Of a stretch of DNA of 64,000 nt, positions 17,141 to 26,285 are shown one piece after another. Position 1 is the stretch's first letter. Each line of letters opens with the position of its first letter. Both the position numbers and the translations under genes were made by a program. The stretch spans positions 165,139 to 229,138 of the forward strand of contig PGZO01000003.1 in NCBI GenBank assembly GCA_002841375.1. Reading direction: 5' to 3'. The stretch comes from Firmicutes bacterium HGW-Firmicutes-7. GTDB lineage: Bacteria; Bacillota; Clostridia; Lachnospirales; Vallitaleaceae. The notes under the pieces are model-generated. The model did no database searches. It saw only the letters and a program-made list of their open reading frames with translations, and was not told the DNA's origin.

Positions 17141-19330
17141 TTAACCTAAATATTTTAAAACTACCGTTGCGAGTGGTGGAATAATAAGTCCAATATTTTG
17201 TTCTCGTGAATCCCATTCCTCATCACTACTAATTAAGGTATTTGAATTGACCAGTCCACTACCACCAAACTTTAAATCATCACTATTGAAGATTTCCTTA
17301 TAGGTACCTTTATAAGGAACGCCAATCTTATGTAATGTTCTAGGTACAGGTGTGAAATTGGCTACAACAACAATTGTATCCTTTAATTTATCTGTTTTTC
17401 TTACATAAGATATGATACTAGCTTCTGAGTCTGTACAATTTATCCATTCAAACCCACTTGGAGAAAAATCATCATACCAGAACGCTTTTTCTGATAAGTA
17501 TAAATGATTCAATTCTTTTACATAATCTTGCATCTGCTGATGCATATCAAATTGAAGCAAGTGCCAATCAATGCTTTTTTCTTCACTCCATTCTTCAAAC
17601 TGAGCAATTTCATTACCCATAAAAGAAAGTTTTTTACCTGGATGCCCATACATAAAGCCATAAGCCGCACGTAAATTTGCAAACTTTTGCCAGTAGTCTC
17701 CTGGCATTTTATTAATCATTGAGCCTTTACCATGTACAACCTCATCATGAGATAATACAAGTATAAAGTTTTCAGTGTATGCATAAACCATGCTAAAGGT
17801 TAGGTCATTATGATGATACTTTCTGTGGATCGGTTCCTTTTCAATATATCTTAAAAAGTCATTCATCCATCCCATATTCCACTTCATACCAAACCCAAGA
17901 CCGCCAACATCAGTTGGCCTAGATACACCTGCCCAAGAAGTTGATTCTTCTGCAATCATTAAAATTCCTTGATATTTTTTATAAATAATGGAATTTAAAT
18001 GCTTAAAAAACTCTACCGCGGCAAGATTCTCTCTACCCCCAAATACATTAGGTATCCATTCATTGTATTCTTTCCCGTAGTCTAAATAAAGCATAGACGC
18101 AACAGCATCTACTCTTAAACCATCAATATGATATTTATCTAACCAATAAAATGCATTGGCAACAAGAAAATTAACAACTTCATTTCTCTCAAAATTAAAA
18201 ATCATTGTTCCCCAATGAGGATGTTCTCCTTGCTTAGGGTCATCATGTTCATATAAAGAGGTACCATCAAATTTGATTAGACCATGGTCATCCTTAGGAA
18301 AATGGGCTGGCACCCAGTCAAGCAAAACGCCAATATCATTACTATGACAATAATCAACAAAATACATAAAATCTTCTGGTGTACCAAATCGACTAGTGGT
18401 AGCAAAATATCCGATTACTTGATAGCCCCAAGAACCATCAAAAGGATGCTCTGCAATTGGCATTAATTGAATATGGGTATACCCCATCTTTTTAACATAG
18501 TCCACAAGGTCATGTGCTAATTGTCTATAATTTAAAAAACCTCCACCTTCTGGTTTTTTCCATGAACCTAAATGAACCTCATAAATTAAAGTTGGTTTAT
18601 TATATGGTAAGGTTGAATCTCTTTTTTCCATCCATGTCTGGTCATTCCAATCAAAACTATTAATATCTGTTACGACAGATGCAGTATTTGGTCTCATTTC
18701 TGCATAATTTCCATAAGGATCTGATTTTTTAAGTAGATAATCTTCTTTTGTCTTTATTTCAAATTTATACTTCGTATTTAAATCAAGTCCAGGAATAAAC
18801 AATTCATATATACCGGATTGTCCAAGTAGTCTCATTGGATAGATCCTACCATCCCAACCACAAAAATCTCCAATAACACTAACTCGCTTTGCATTTGGTG
18901 CCCAAACAGCAAAGTGAACGCCGGTGATCCCATTTACTTCAAGCTTATGTGCACCAAGTTTATTGTATATTTCATAGTGGGTTCCATTACCAAAAAGATG
19001 TGTATCCAAGTCTGATATTATCGGAGAGAATGTGTATGGATCGTACATTTCCCATTTATCTCCATTATAGCCTTCATATAATAATTTGTATTTTACCTCA
19101 TTTTCTAATTCAATTGTAAAAAAACCTTCCTCAGCAATTTTGATCATCTCTACTTGAGATTTTTGTCCCTCATCAAGCACAATTACCTTCACGTGTTTTG
19201 CATGTGGTTGAAAAGTATTGATGATATATTTGTTTTTCTTACTCTTATGAAGCCCTAAAATATGATGAGGATCTCTGTGGTTAGATTCAATGATTTCACT
19301 CAACTCTATTTTACTAATATTATTTTTCAT
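17141..19330 (-). CDS. glgB: 1,4-alpha-glucan branching enzyme
   Basis: GlgB introduces alpha-1,6 branches into glycogen-like glucans. The 729-residue protein has an N-terminal carbohydrate-binding region (HRDPHHILGLH), a second beta-sandwich (GVHFAVWAPNAKRVSVIGDF, about residue 125), the GH13 barrel and a C-terminal beta domain. Barrel motifs include DWVPAHFP, GLRVDAVASML (nucleophile Asp), IAEESTSW (acid/base Glu) and LSHDEVVHGK. I chose the ATG at 19330 over a GTG at 19342, because that GTG overlaps the AGGTGGGTG ribosome-binding stretch. No other glycogen genes are adjacent, which is unusual since glgB often sits with glgC, glgA and glgP. Confidence 0.95.
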   Translation of the reverse strand: MKNNISKIELSEIIESNHRDPHHILGLHKSKKNKYIINTFQPHAKHVKVIVLDEGQKSQVEMIKIAEEGFFTIELENEVKYKLLYEGYNGDKWEMYDPYTFSPIISDLDTHLFGNGTHYEIYNKLGAHKLEVNGITGVHFAVWAPNAKRVSVIGDFCGWDGRIYPMRLLGQSGIYELFIPGLDLNTKYKFEIKTKEDYLLKKSDPYGNYAEMRPNTASVVTDINSFDWNDQTWMEKRDSTLPYNKPTLIYEVHLGSWKKPEGGGFLNYRQLAHDLVDYVKKMGYTHIQLMPIAEHPFDGSWGYQVIGYFATTSRFGTPEDFMYFVDYCHSNDIGVLLDWVPAHFPKDDHGLIKFDGTSLYEHDDPKQGEHPHWGTMIFNFERNEVVNFLVANAFYWLDKYHIDGLRVDAVASMLYLDYGKEYNEWIPNVFGGRENLAAVEFFKHLNSIIYKKYQGILMIAEESTSWAGVSRPTDVGGLGFGMKWNMGWMNDFLRYIEKEPIHRKYHHNDLTFSMVYAYTENFILVLSHDEVVHGKGSMINKMPGDYWQKFANLRAAYGFMYGHPGKKLSFMGNEIAQFEEWSEEKSIDWHLLQFDMHQQMQDYVKELNHLYLSEKAFWYDDFSPSGFEWINCTDSEASIISYVRKTDKLKDTIVVVANFTPVPRTLHKIGVPYKGTYKEIFNSDDLKFGGSGLVNSNTLISSDEEWDSREQNIGLIIPPLATVVLKYLG

Positions 19331-19541
19331 TCTTTCACCCACCTAATCCGATATTTAAGTGTTTATTAAGTAACAAAAACACTTCTATCATCTATTTTAG
19401 CAGTTTGTATAGTATTTGACAACTATCTTAAATGTTAATTTCTCTAGTTTATATTGTTTATACAGATGGACTAGTTTATAATAATAAAAAGAAGAAGGTG
19501 TTATAAGCTTTTATGTCATAAACAGAAAAAGGGGACATAAT

Positions 19542-20606
19542 ATGATCACTAGAATTAAAAATCGTTGCCTTGAAGAACGTATCCTAATATACATATTATT
19601 TTTCACAAGTATATTGCCTTTTGTTTTAATAGTAGAAAACATTATTATAGATTTTCCATTTATTGCCAATTATAAATGGTTTATTTGTATGTTCAGTTCC
19701 GTAATTTTTTTATTTTTTGTATTAAAGGGTAAGTATGTACGTACAATCAAAGTTATATTTATAGGTACGGTAATCTTTGGATTGCTACCCTTCGGCTGGT
19801 TTACTGCTGGCGTCTCAAATAACTTTACAATTGCTTATTCGTTTCTAATTTTTATTAGTATAAGTTATTTATTTGAAAACAAATTAATGATTTTCTTCAT
19901 GCTTTGTGAAGTCCTTGTTGTAATTATAATGATGGTTTTAAATGCCTATTATCCTGCTTTATTCTTAAATGTTCCTATAGAAACTCAATTGATTGATTCT
20001 ATAGTACAAGTTGTCATTACCTTTGCCTTCGGTGGCCTATTACTAGGAACCTTTTCTAGTTCCTATAAAAAAGAAAAAGAAATTTTAAACAAATATTCGC
20101 TTTTACTTGATGAACAAAATAAAGAACTTGAAAAATTAACGATGATAGATGATTTAAGCCAACTTTATAATAGGCGGTACATCTTTAACTATTTTAATGT
20201 GTATCAAAATAAGCCAAATAGAAACAAACTATTAATTGGCATGATTGATATAGATGCATTTAAAGAAATAAACGATACATATGGACATGATCTTGGGGAT
20301 CAAGTCATTAAATATTTAAGTAATGAGTTAAGAACTATTGTGGACATCAATGGTATAGTAGGAAGATACGGTGGAGATGAATTTATTGTAATTATTGAAA
20401 ACGCTAACCAAGTGTTATATGAAGACATTGTCAAACAGATTAATCAAATAAGTGTTCAAATTGATAATATTATTAAGCCCATTACACTTAGCGGAGGATT
20501 TGTCTCTTATGATGGAAAAACTACGGTAGACGAAGCACTGTATAGAGCAGATATTCTATTATATCACGTCAAAGACAGCGGAAAAAACAATATGATTATT
20601 GGATAA
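19542..20606 (+). CDS. Membrane-bound diguanylate cyclase (GGDEF)
   Basis: This 354-residue protein has about six N-terminal membrane helices (residues 15-170), a short coiled linker (KEKEILNKYSLLLDEQNKELEKL) and a GGDEF domain with the intact RYGGDEF signature (Gly277-Phe281) and the DIDAFKEINDTYGHDLGDQVI segment. It should make cyclic di-GMP from GTP. An RxxD inhibitory site is not found at the usual position before GGDEF, so product inhibition by that route looks absent. It is a single gene with its own terminator. A c-di-GMP-I riboswitch lies about 8 kb away at 11684. Confidence 0.93.
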   Translation: MITRIKNRCLEERILIYILFFTSILPFVLIVENIIIDFPFIANYKWFICMFSSVIFLFFVLKGKYVRTIKVIFIGTVIFGLLPFGWFTAGVSNNFTIAYSFLIFISISYLFENKLMIFFMLCEVLVVIIMMVLNAYYPALFLNVPIETQLIDSIVQVVITFAFGGLLLGTFSSSYKKEKEILNKYSLLLDEQNKELEKLTMIDDLSQLYNRRYIFNYFNVYQNKPNRNKLLIGMIDIDAFKEINDTYGHDLGDQVIKYLSNELRTIVDINGIVGRYGGDEFIVIIENANQVLYEDIVKQINQISVQIDNIIKPITLSGGFVSYDGKTTVDEALYRADILLYHVKDSGKNNMIIG

Positions 20607-20615
20607 GTTTTATTT

Positions 20616-20649
20616 AAAGGCAGACAGTAAACTCTACTGTCTGCCTTTT
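20616..20649 (+). terminator. Terminator after the GGDEF gene
   Basis: AAAGGCAGACAGTA and TACTGTCTGCCTTT form a 14-pair stem with a five-base loop and a short T-run, 10 bases after the stop codon. Confidence 0.9.
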
Positions 20650-20709
20650 CAAAAAAACCAAGGTTCATATGATCATCCTATAACACGAACTTAAATAACG
20701 CGCCCTTTT

Positions 20710-23067
20710 TTATCTTATTGGGCAAATTCCATTGTCACAGCTTTCATTGCCTACGTCTAATTCAATTTCTTTCTTTTCGTACTTGGTCAGTAGGTTCGTG
20801 ATAAAGGGCTTCATTTGTAAGCTACGTCTATTAAACTCTTCTTCATCTATCGCTTCATATGGCAGCAGTTGATAAAAGTTATCCTCAAGTGATAGGAAAG
20901 ACAAGGCAACAATATCATCCCAGTTTTTCCAAACCCATTCTTCTACCTCCTCCCATTCATGTTCTCTAACATGTATCGTTATAGAACAGTTATGATCTAC
21001 ATAGTTTTCCATAAAAAGCTTGTAATTTTCTAGCTGGTCAATAGCCGTAACATCATATTTAGTCGTGCCAATAGGTGCTTTTATTGGAAATTCAATTACC
21101 TTTGTTGTACACGTTTCAATATCTTGTCCAACCTCTGGAAATATTGGATAACCCAGCTCCTCGCAAACTTTTACAACAGGATCGTCCGCATTAATTCTCA
21201 CTCTTCTTATATAATAAGGCGCGTGAGAATAATGCACTCCACTAGAGACTACAGGCAATTGACTTAACGTACCTTCTGGCTTGACAGTGGTAACTAAAAG
21301 TGGTTTATTCTCACCAATTTCATTAGCATAATGATTAGCAGCTGTTTGGGCAACGTCTCTTAAGCTTTTTAAAAGTTTTGCCTCTTCTTCTCTTGTCATC
21401 TTTACAGCATTTACCATATCTTGCCAACCTGTAAGGGAACACCCTAATAATTTATCTTCATTTTGAACATAATTCCATTCTGGAATTTCTAGCTCTACAC
21501 AGGTCATTCTATATCCAGATCTTGCAGAAAGCTTTTGCGCTTCCATTAAGCCATTATAATCTAACTTTCCATCTTCCTCAACAAAAGCAAATACATTTAC
21601 GGTTGTAAGATTACATAATCCATTTGCATTTAATAGTATTTCTCCACATGGATTAACGCCATTCATATTTGGCCTTCTCTTCGCACCAGCAATTTCATTT
21701 ACCCAACCTGGTTCGCCTGAATAACGCATTTGTTCAACTTGCCAATGCAAGGTTTCTCTTGAAGGTTTTTGTCTATAATAGATAGAGTTATTACTCATCT
21801 GTCTATGAATAATATCATGGTCTACAATCCATTGCCCATCTATTTGCTTGTACAAATTGCTTTTTGCTTCCACACATTCTTTATCATCAGGGTCTACTAA
21901 AACAATTTCTGCCGTTCTTCTAACTCCACCAACCACGACATTTTCACCAATAATATTTGCAATATCTAAACAGTCTATAGGATGTAAATTAATATAATAT
22001 TCATCCTCAAGTATGCCACGTCTTTTAATTACTTTCGTTATTTTGATAAACATATTTTTTAAGCTTGAATGCCCACTTGCGGTACCGCCAAAGGTTTTTA
22101 ATTTTTCACCCTTGGGTCTAACATTATTATAATTTATTATAATAGTATTTATATTTCTATATTCATTGCTATACAATACCTTTAAATAAAAATCTAGAGA
22201 TTGAACCCATCCTTCTTTACTGTCCCCAATCATTATTTTGACAGTATTATTATGAATAAATTCAAGACTTGTACTGTCTTCTCTTATATTCTTCGTAACT
22301 GGTGAGTAATCTTCATGAATAATCTCAAAGTTAGAACGTATCTTGGGCAGTCTCTTCGTATCGTCTCTCAGTATTCTTATGCCGACGCCCGCCCCTACCA
22401 TAAGCAAATAAAACAAGTCCTTATAAACACCAAAATTATTAATTACTGTAAACGCACAATTAAAATTTGCCATAGGATAATGGGTTGTAACATCTGTCCC
22501 GCCTACCCAAAACGTCCTACCTGATAAAAATTGACGCAGATTAAAAATATTGTCATAGAGCTTTTCTGCTTCTTCTTTCGTTGTAGGTACTAGACTACAA
22601 TTATATTCCACTGCCCTTCTAACTGTCTCCCACCAGTACTCTCTTCTCTTTTCCTCCGGCAACCATCTAGAATATGTTCTATAATAAACGAATGTTCCCA
22701 GTTGTTTCATTGGATTAGGTTTATGCTTATACTTGCTAATAAATTCTTCAGTTAACAATCTTCCATCTAGCCTTTTAGTTCGTGTATCTCTTGTTTTATC
22801 TCGCTCATATCGATATAAAATATACCTTTTTGCAGCATCTTTCCTAGGTGACTCCATTAAGTATTTTTCAACTAAATCTTGAACATCCTCTACGGAAACT
22901 GGGCAAGGATATTTTTTCAGTTCAGTGCTGATTCTCTCACTAATGCTATTGGCTAATTGTTCATCTATACTATCTTTTGTTTCAGCCATAGATAATTGTA
23001 TAGCGGTAGATATTTTCTTAATATTAAATTCACCTACAGTACCATTTCTCTTTAAAACTGTTATCAT
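20710..23067 (-). CDS. nrdJ: Adenosylcobalamin-dependent ribonucleoside-triphosphate reductase (class II)
   Basis: This 785-residue enzyme makes deoxyribonucleotides with a cobalamin-derived thiyl radical. An N-terminal ATP-cone (MITVLKRNGTVGEFNIKKISTAI, to about residue 95) is followed by the barrel with the NPCGEI active-site loop (around residue 475). The C-terminal tail ends CDNGICPIR, a swinging-arm cysteine pair. The overall wording (VGGTDVTTHYPMANFNCAF, VTTVKPEGTLSQLPVVSSGVHYSHAPYYIRR) is that of monomeric RTPR-like class II enzymes. The ATP-cone suggests dATP control of overall activity. Its promoter carries two NrdR-box-like sites (23084-23131). It is monocistronic here. Confidence 0.95.
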   Translation of the reverse strand: MITVLKRNGTVGEFNIKKISTAIQLSMAETKDSIDEQLANSISERISTELKKYPCPVSVEDVQDLVEKYLMESPRKDAAKRYILYRYERDKTRDTRTKRLDGRLLTEEFISKYKHKPNPMKQLGTFVYYRTYSRWLPEEKRREYWWETVRRAVEYNCSLVPTTKEEAEKLYDNIFNLRQFLSGRTFWVGGTDVTTHYPMANFNCAFTVINNFGVYKDLFYLLMVGAGVGIRILRDDTKRLPKIRSNFEIIHEDYSPVTKNIREDSTSLEFIHNNTVKIMIGDSKEGWVQSLDFYLKVLYSNEYRNINTIIINYNNVRPKGEKLKTFGGTASGHSSLKNMFIKITKVIKRRGILEDEYYINLHPIDCLDIANIIGENVVVGGVRRTAEIVLVDPDDKECVEAKSNLYKQIDGQWIVDHDIIHRQMSNNSIYYRQKPSRETLHWQVEQMRYSGEPGWVNEIAGAKRRPNMNGVNPCGEILLNANGLCNLTTVNVFAFVEEDGKLDYNGLMEAQKLSARSGYRMTCVELEIPEWNYVQNEDKLLGCSLTGWQDMVNAVKMTREEEAKLLKSLRDVAQTAANHYANEIGENKPLLVTTVKPEGTLSQLPVVSSGVHYSHAPYYIRRVRINADDPVVKVCEELGYPIFPEVGQDIETCTTKVIEFPIKAPIGTTKYDVTAIDQLENYKLFMENYVDHNCSITIHVREHEWEEVEEWVWKNWDDIVALSFLSLEDNFYQLLPYEAIDEEEFNRRSLQMKPFITNLLTKYEKKEIELDVGNESCDNGICPIR

Positions 23068-23083
23068 CTTATAACACCTCTTT

Positions 23084-23153
23084 ATACAATATATAGTAGT
23101 TGACCGTTCAGAAACATACTATATATTGTATCAATTATATTATAAAATGTCAA
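23084..23153 (-). promoter_or_regulatory. nrdJ promoter with tandem NrdR boxes
   Basis: On the minus strand TTGACA (23148-23153) and TACAAT (23125-23130) are 17 bases apart. Two 16-mers resemble the NrdR box ACACwATATATwGTGT: ATACAATATATAGTAG (23084-23099, 13 of 16) and ATACTATATATTGTAT (23116-23131, 14 of 16). They start 32 bases apart, three helical turns, and one covers the -10. This is the usual NrdR arrangement; the nrdR gene itself is not in the window. Confidence 0.82.
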
Positions 23154-23202
23154 CTCAAATTAGTTGTATGAATTGCTTATGCAGAACTTTTTTCCTAGCA
23201 AA

Positions 23203-23238
23203 TAAAAAAGCTGATCTAACTCTAAAAGTTAGATCAGC
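23203..23238 (-). terminator. Terminator of the BI-1 family gene
   Basis: On the minus strand GCTGATCTAACT and AGTTAGATCAGC form a perfect 12-pair stem with a five-base loop, then six T residues. It lies about 20 bases after the stop codon at 23260. Confidence 0.93.
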
Positions 23239-23259
23239 CAATTATAATTTTCTAATAAA

Positions 23260-23961
23260 CTATCTTCTGTTGCCCATAATACGAAGAAGAGATAAGAAGA
23301 TATTAATAAAATCAAGATAAAGCATTAATGCCCCAACAACGGCCATATTACTATCTCCTTGACTTCCTTTAACACGATTTTTATGGTATTTCTTTAGCTT
23401 TTGTATATCATAAGCTGTAAGTCCAGAAAAAATAGCTACGCCTGCAAATCCGATAATAGGATTGAAGGCAGCACTTCTCGTGAACATACTAATAACAGAC
23501 ATAATAATGATACCAAATAGCCCCATCATAAGTAGCGCTCTAAAAGGTTCTAAATTTGTTTTTGTTACGAAACCGTAAATAGCCATTGCACCAAATATTA
23601 GTGCTGCCCCACCAAATACCATTGCCACAGATTGACCTGTATATCTTAATAAAATTACTGATAGCGTTAGTCCATTAAGCATTGAATATAGTAGAAATAT
23701 TCCAAGAGCTACGCCAAAAGATAATTTGTGTACCCTAAATGATAAAAACATAACCAATGCCAACTCACCAAATAATAATCCATAGAAAATACCACGATTT
23801 AATATTATGGCTTTTATTAGCATCTCATTCGTAGCTACTGAAAAGGCTGCAATCCCAGTTAAGCTAAGACCTACAAACATCCAAATAAATACCTTTGATA
23901 AAAAATGATTAAACTCACCTTGTTGATCTAATTCATATTGATTATATGCATTAATTCCCAT
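23260..23961 (-). CDS. Bax inhibitor-1 (BI-1/YccA) family membrane protein
   Basis: This 233-residue integral membrane protein has about seven helices and the BI-1 family wording: FLSKVFIWMFVGLSLTGIAAF at the start, LNGLTLSVILLRYTGQSV in the middle, and GLTAYDIQKLKK with LMLYLDFINIFLSLLRIMG at the end. Bacterial members are linked to Ca2+ leak or to FtsH partner proteins. Here hflC and hflK lie directly upstream on the same strand, which fits a link to FtsH-associated membrane quality control. I chose the ATG at 23961 because AAGGAG lies eight bases upstream; a GTG at 23970 overlaps the site. Confidence 0.92.
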   Translation of the reverse strand: MGINAYNQYELDQQGEFNHFLSKVFIWMFVGLSLTGIAAFSVATNEMLIKAIILNRGIFYGLLFGELALVMFLSFRVHKLSFGVALGIFLLYSMLNGLTLSVILLRYTGQSVAMVFGGAALIFGAMAIYGFVTKTNLEPFRALLMMGLFGIIIMSVISMFTRSAAFNPIIGFAGVAIFSGLTAYDIQKLKKYHKNRVKGSQGDSNMAVVGALMLYLDFINIFLSLLRIMGNRR

Positions 23962-24030
23962 ATGATTCACTCCTTACATATAAAAATTGTACCTTAAGTT
24001 ATTACTAATTTCTAGAATAAAAACCATTTA

Positions 24031-24951
24031 TCAATAACCGTTTAATAACTCAAAAATAGCGTTATCCTTATCAATAAATATGGTTTTACCGCTCATTTCT
24101 TTATAAATCTCCATTCGAGTTATAAATTGATAAAAAGACAAATCTTTATTTAGTGATTCTTGGTAAACCTTAATGGCTTCAGCATCAGCAGCCGCTTTAA
24201 CGATCGCTGCCTGTTCCACTGCAGCGGATACAATCTCAGCTTTTTCTCTATCAGCAATTGCTTGTTTTTGTACATACTCTGAATCACCCTCTGCCGTCAA
24301 CTTTTCACTTTCCTTTTGAATTTGAAGAGTCATTTTTTCTTCAATACTTTGAACATTAGCAAGTGGAAACTTCTTACGATTAATACCAATGTCTGAAATA
24401 TACAGTCCATAATCTTTTAAAAGTTGTTCATTAACAATTTTTTGCCTTGATGTGACAATATCTTGTAAAGTACTTTGATAGAAAAACTCATTAAAATCCA
24501 AATTATTTACAGACTGGATAACAAGTGGATATACCAAGTCATCCATTTGTTTATTTGCTTGCGCTCTTGTACCTAATGCTAACTGAAAGGTCACAGGATC
24601 CATAATTCTATATTGAGCATACATTTGGATTTCTATTCTTCTACTATCTTTTGTATTAATTGTTTCTTGATTAGATATATAGGTTAAATATTTAGAGGTA
24701 TACTTACTTACTGTTTGAATGAAAGGTATTTTAAAATGTACACCTTTATCAGGTATTACTTTAATATTCATTCCATTAGCTTTAAGATTTTTTGAAACCA
24801 TCTCCGAATCCTTTGCCTCTGTCACTACCGCAACAATCTTTCCAAGGCTTTTTATTGTAGCCACTTCGTCTTCTTTAACAATATATAGGGAAGAGCTAAG
24901 GGCAAGTAAAGCAACTAGTGCTATAACAACGATCATAATGTTTCTTTTCAT
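24031..24951 (-). CDS. hflC: Protease modulator HflC
   Basis: HflC is an SPFH/Band 7 membrane protein that with HflK forms a cage around FtsH protease. The 306-residue protein has one N-terminal membrane helix (residues 4-24), the Band 7 domain (EDEVATIKSLGKI onward) and an alanine/glutamate-rich coiled coil (IADREKAEIVSAAVEQAAIVKAAADAEAIKVYQESL, about residues 225-265). It follows hflK by 15 bases, with GGAGG before the ATG. ftsH is not in the window. The pair is less common in Gram-positives than in proteobacteria. Confidence 0.92.
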   Translation of the reverse strand: MKRNIMIVVIALVALLALSSSLYIVKEDEVATIKSLGKIVAVVTEAKDSEMVSKNLKANGMNIKVIPDKGVHFKIPFIQTVSKYTSKYLTYISNQETINTKDSRRIEIQMYAQYRIMDPVTFQLALGTRAQANKQMDDLVYPLVIQSVNNLDFNEFFYQSTLQDIVTSRQKIVNEQLLKDYGLYISDIGINRKKFPLANVQSIEEKMTLQIQKESEKLTAEGDSEYVQKQAIADREKAEIVSAAVEQAAIVKAAADAEAIKVYQESLNKDLSFYQFITRMEIYKEMSGKTIFIDKDNAIFELLNGY

Positions 24952-24966
24952 GTCTACTCCTCCTTT

Positions 24967-26004
24967 TTAGTTGCTGGGATTTGAACTAATTTGTTCTTTT
25001 ACCAAGTTATTTTCAGAAAAATTATAAAACTTATAAATTTCGCCATCATTTGTTGAATCAACAACAATGGTGTTATTTTCAAAAAATGCTGTCATTGCTT
25101 CAATATAGTACTTTTCTTTCAATATCTGAGGATTATTCATATACTCCGTATATAGTGCGTTAAATTGAGCCACTGCCGCATTCGCTTCCGCAATTGTTTG
25201 GGCTTTATACGCATTTGCTTGTTCCACAAGCTGAGTTGCCTCACCCTTTGCTTTTGGTATTATCGTATTATAATAACGCTCTGCATCTTCTTGCTTCCCA
25301 TTTTTATACTGATTGGCATTTTCTTTTTGTTGATAAGCAATTTCTACGTTTGGTAAAAATTGTACATTCTGTGTTCCTACTTGAACAATTTCAATGCCCG
25401 AACCATATTCCGTCATTTTTCTTTGTAATATAGGCCTTACTGCTGCATCAATTAATTCTTTTTTTGTTTTCGCTTCATCTAATGTGAAGGACTGCATACT
25501 TGTTCTTATGGAATCCTCTAGTGCTAATCTAAGGGTTTCTACTACATCATCAACATTAAACAAATATGCTGCTGGATCTGAAACCTTATACTTTATAATA
25601 ACTTCTATAAGGGCAATTGAAGCATTGTTATTAGCTCCATCAACAATTACTGTTGCCTCTTCAGGTTGATCTGAATACCCTGCTTCTGCAGACTCACTGC
25701 CAGCTTTATCCGTTCTATAGCCATATTCCATGTTATAAATGTTTTTTACATTCACTTTCTCCACTTGATCTACCAATGGTATTTTAAAATGTGGCCCTGC
25801 TTCTGTTACGGTTGTATGGATCTTACCAAATCTTAGCACCACACCATTTTCTTTACTATCTAGTATATAAATACTATTAATTAATACAACCAATATGAAT
25901 AGACCGATTACAACACTTGGCACGATCTTTAACAGCTTTTTCTCTAATTTCTTGACATCAATATCAATAACTTTATCCTCTGGATTGTTATTTGAATCCT
26001 TCAT
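24967..26004 (-). CDS. hflK: FtsH protease activity modulator HflK
   Basis: HflK is the larger SPFH partner of HflC. The 345-residue protein has a short charged cytoplasmic leader, a membrane helix (VVIGLFILVVLINSIYIL, about residues 31-48), a Band 7 domain starting at NGVVLRFGKIHTTVTEAGPHFKIP, and a coiled coil rich in Ala, Glu and Gln (about residues 225-290). An insert of about 30 residues near residues 95-125 (DKAGSESAEAGYSDQPEEATV) occupies the position where HflK carries a variable loop. It is the first gene of hflK-hflC, with the BI-1 gene following. The promoter is at 26052-26079. Confidence 0.92.
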   Translation of the reverse strand: MKDSNNNPEDKVIDIDVKKLEKKLLKIVPSVVIGLFILVVLINSIYILDSKENGVVLRFGKIHTTVTEAGPHFKIPLVDQVEKVNVKNIYNMEYGYRTDKAGSESAEAGYSDQPEEATVIVDGANNNASIALIEVIIKYKVSDPAAYLFNVDDVVETLRLALEDSIRTSMQSFTLDEAKTKKELIDAAVRPILQRKMTEYGSGIEIVQVGTQNVQFLPNVEIAYQQKENANQYKNGKQEDAERYYNTIIPKAKGEATQLVEQANAYKAQTIAEANAAVAQFNALYTEYMNNPQILKEKYYIEAMTAFFENNTIVVDSTNDGEIYKFYNFSENNLVKEQISSNPSN

Positions 26005-26051
26005 TATTACTCCTCCTTACTTTTTATGTACTAAAATATGCTACAGAATTT

Positions 26052-26079
26052 ATTATACCATAACAGGGATAAATGTAAA
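26052..26079 (-). promoter_or_regulatory. hflKC promoter
   Basis: On the minus strand TTTACA (26074-26079) and TATAAT (26052-26057) are 16 bases apart, about 45 bases upstream of the hflK start codon. The rest of the 281-base gap up to the terminator at 26211-26255 shows only a loose ATGCCAA/TTGGCAT inverted repeat. Confidence 0.6.
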
Positions 26080-26210
26080 GCAATCAACCATAATATGCCA
26101 AAGGTGATTTATATACTTAAACTATAATCTTGGCATCTACTAATCTTTAAAGGAAATATTAGCAGCTCACAGCTGGACCTACTCAACCGCCTTCTAGACA
26201 ATAAAAAACC

Positions 26211-26255
26211 AAAAAAAGTTCGATAAAGCATCCTTAAGGATTTTTTCATCGAACT
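26211..26255 (-). terminator. Terminator of the Bce-type operon
   Basis: On the minus strand AGTTCGAT and ATCGAACT close an arm containing a second hairpin (ATCCTTAAGGAT), followed by seven T residues. It lies about 30 bases after the permease stop codon. Confidence 0.9.
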
Positions 26256-26285
26256 CATTTCATATTACACGCCATATACTTTTAT

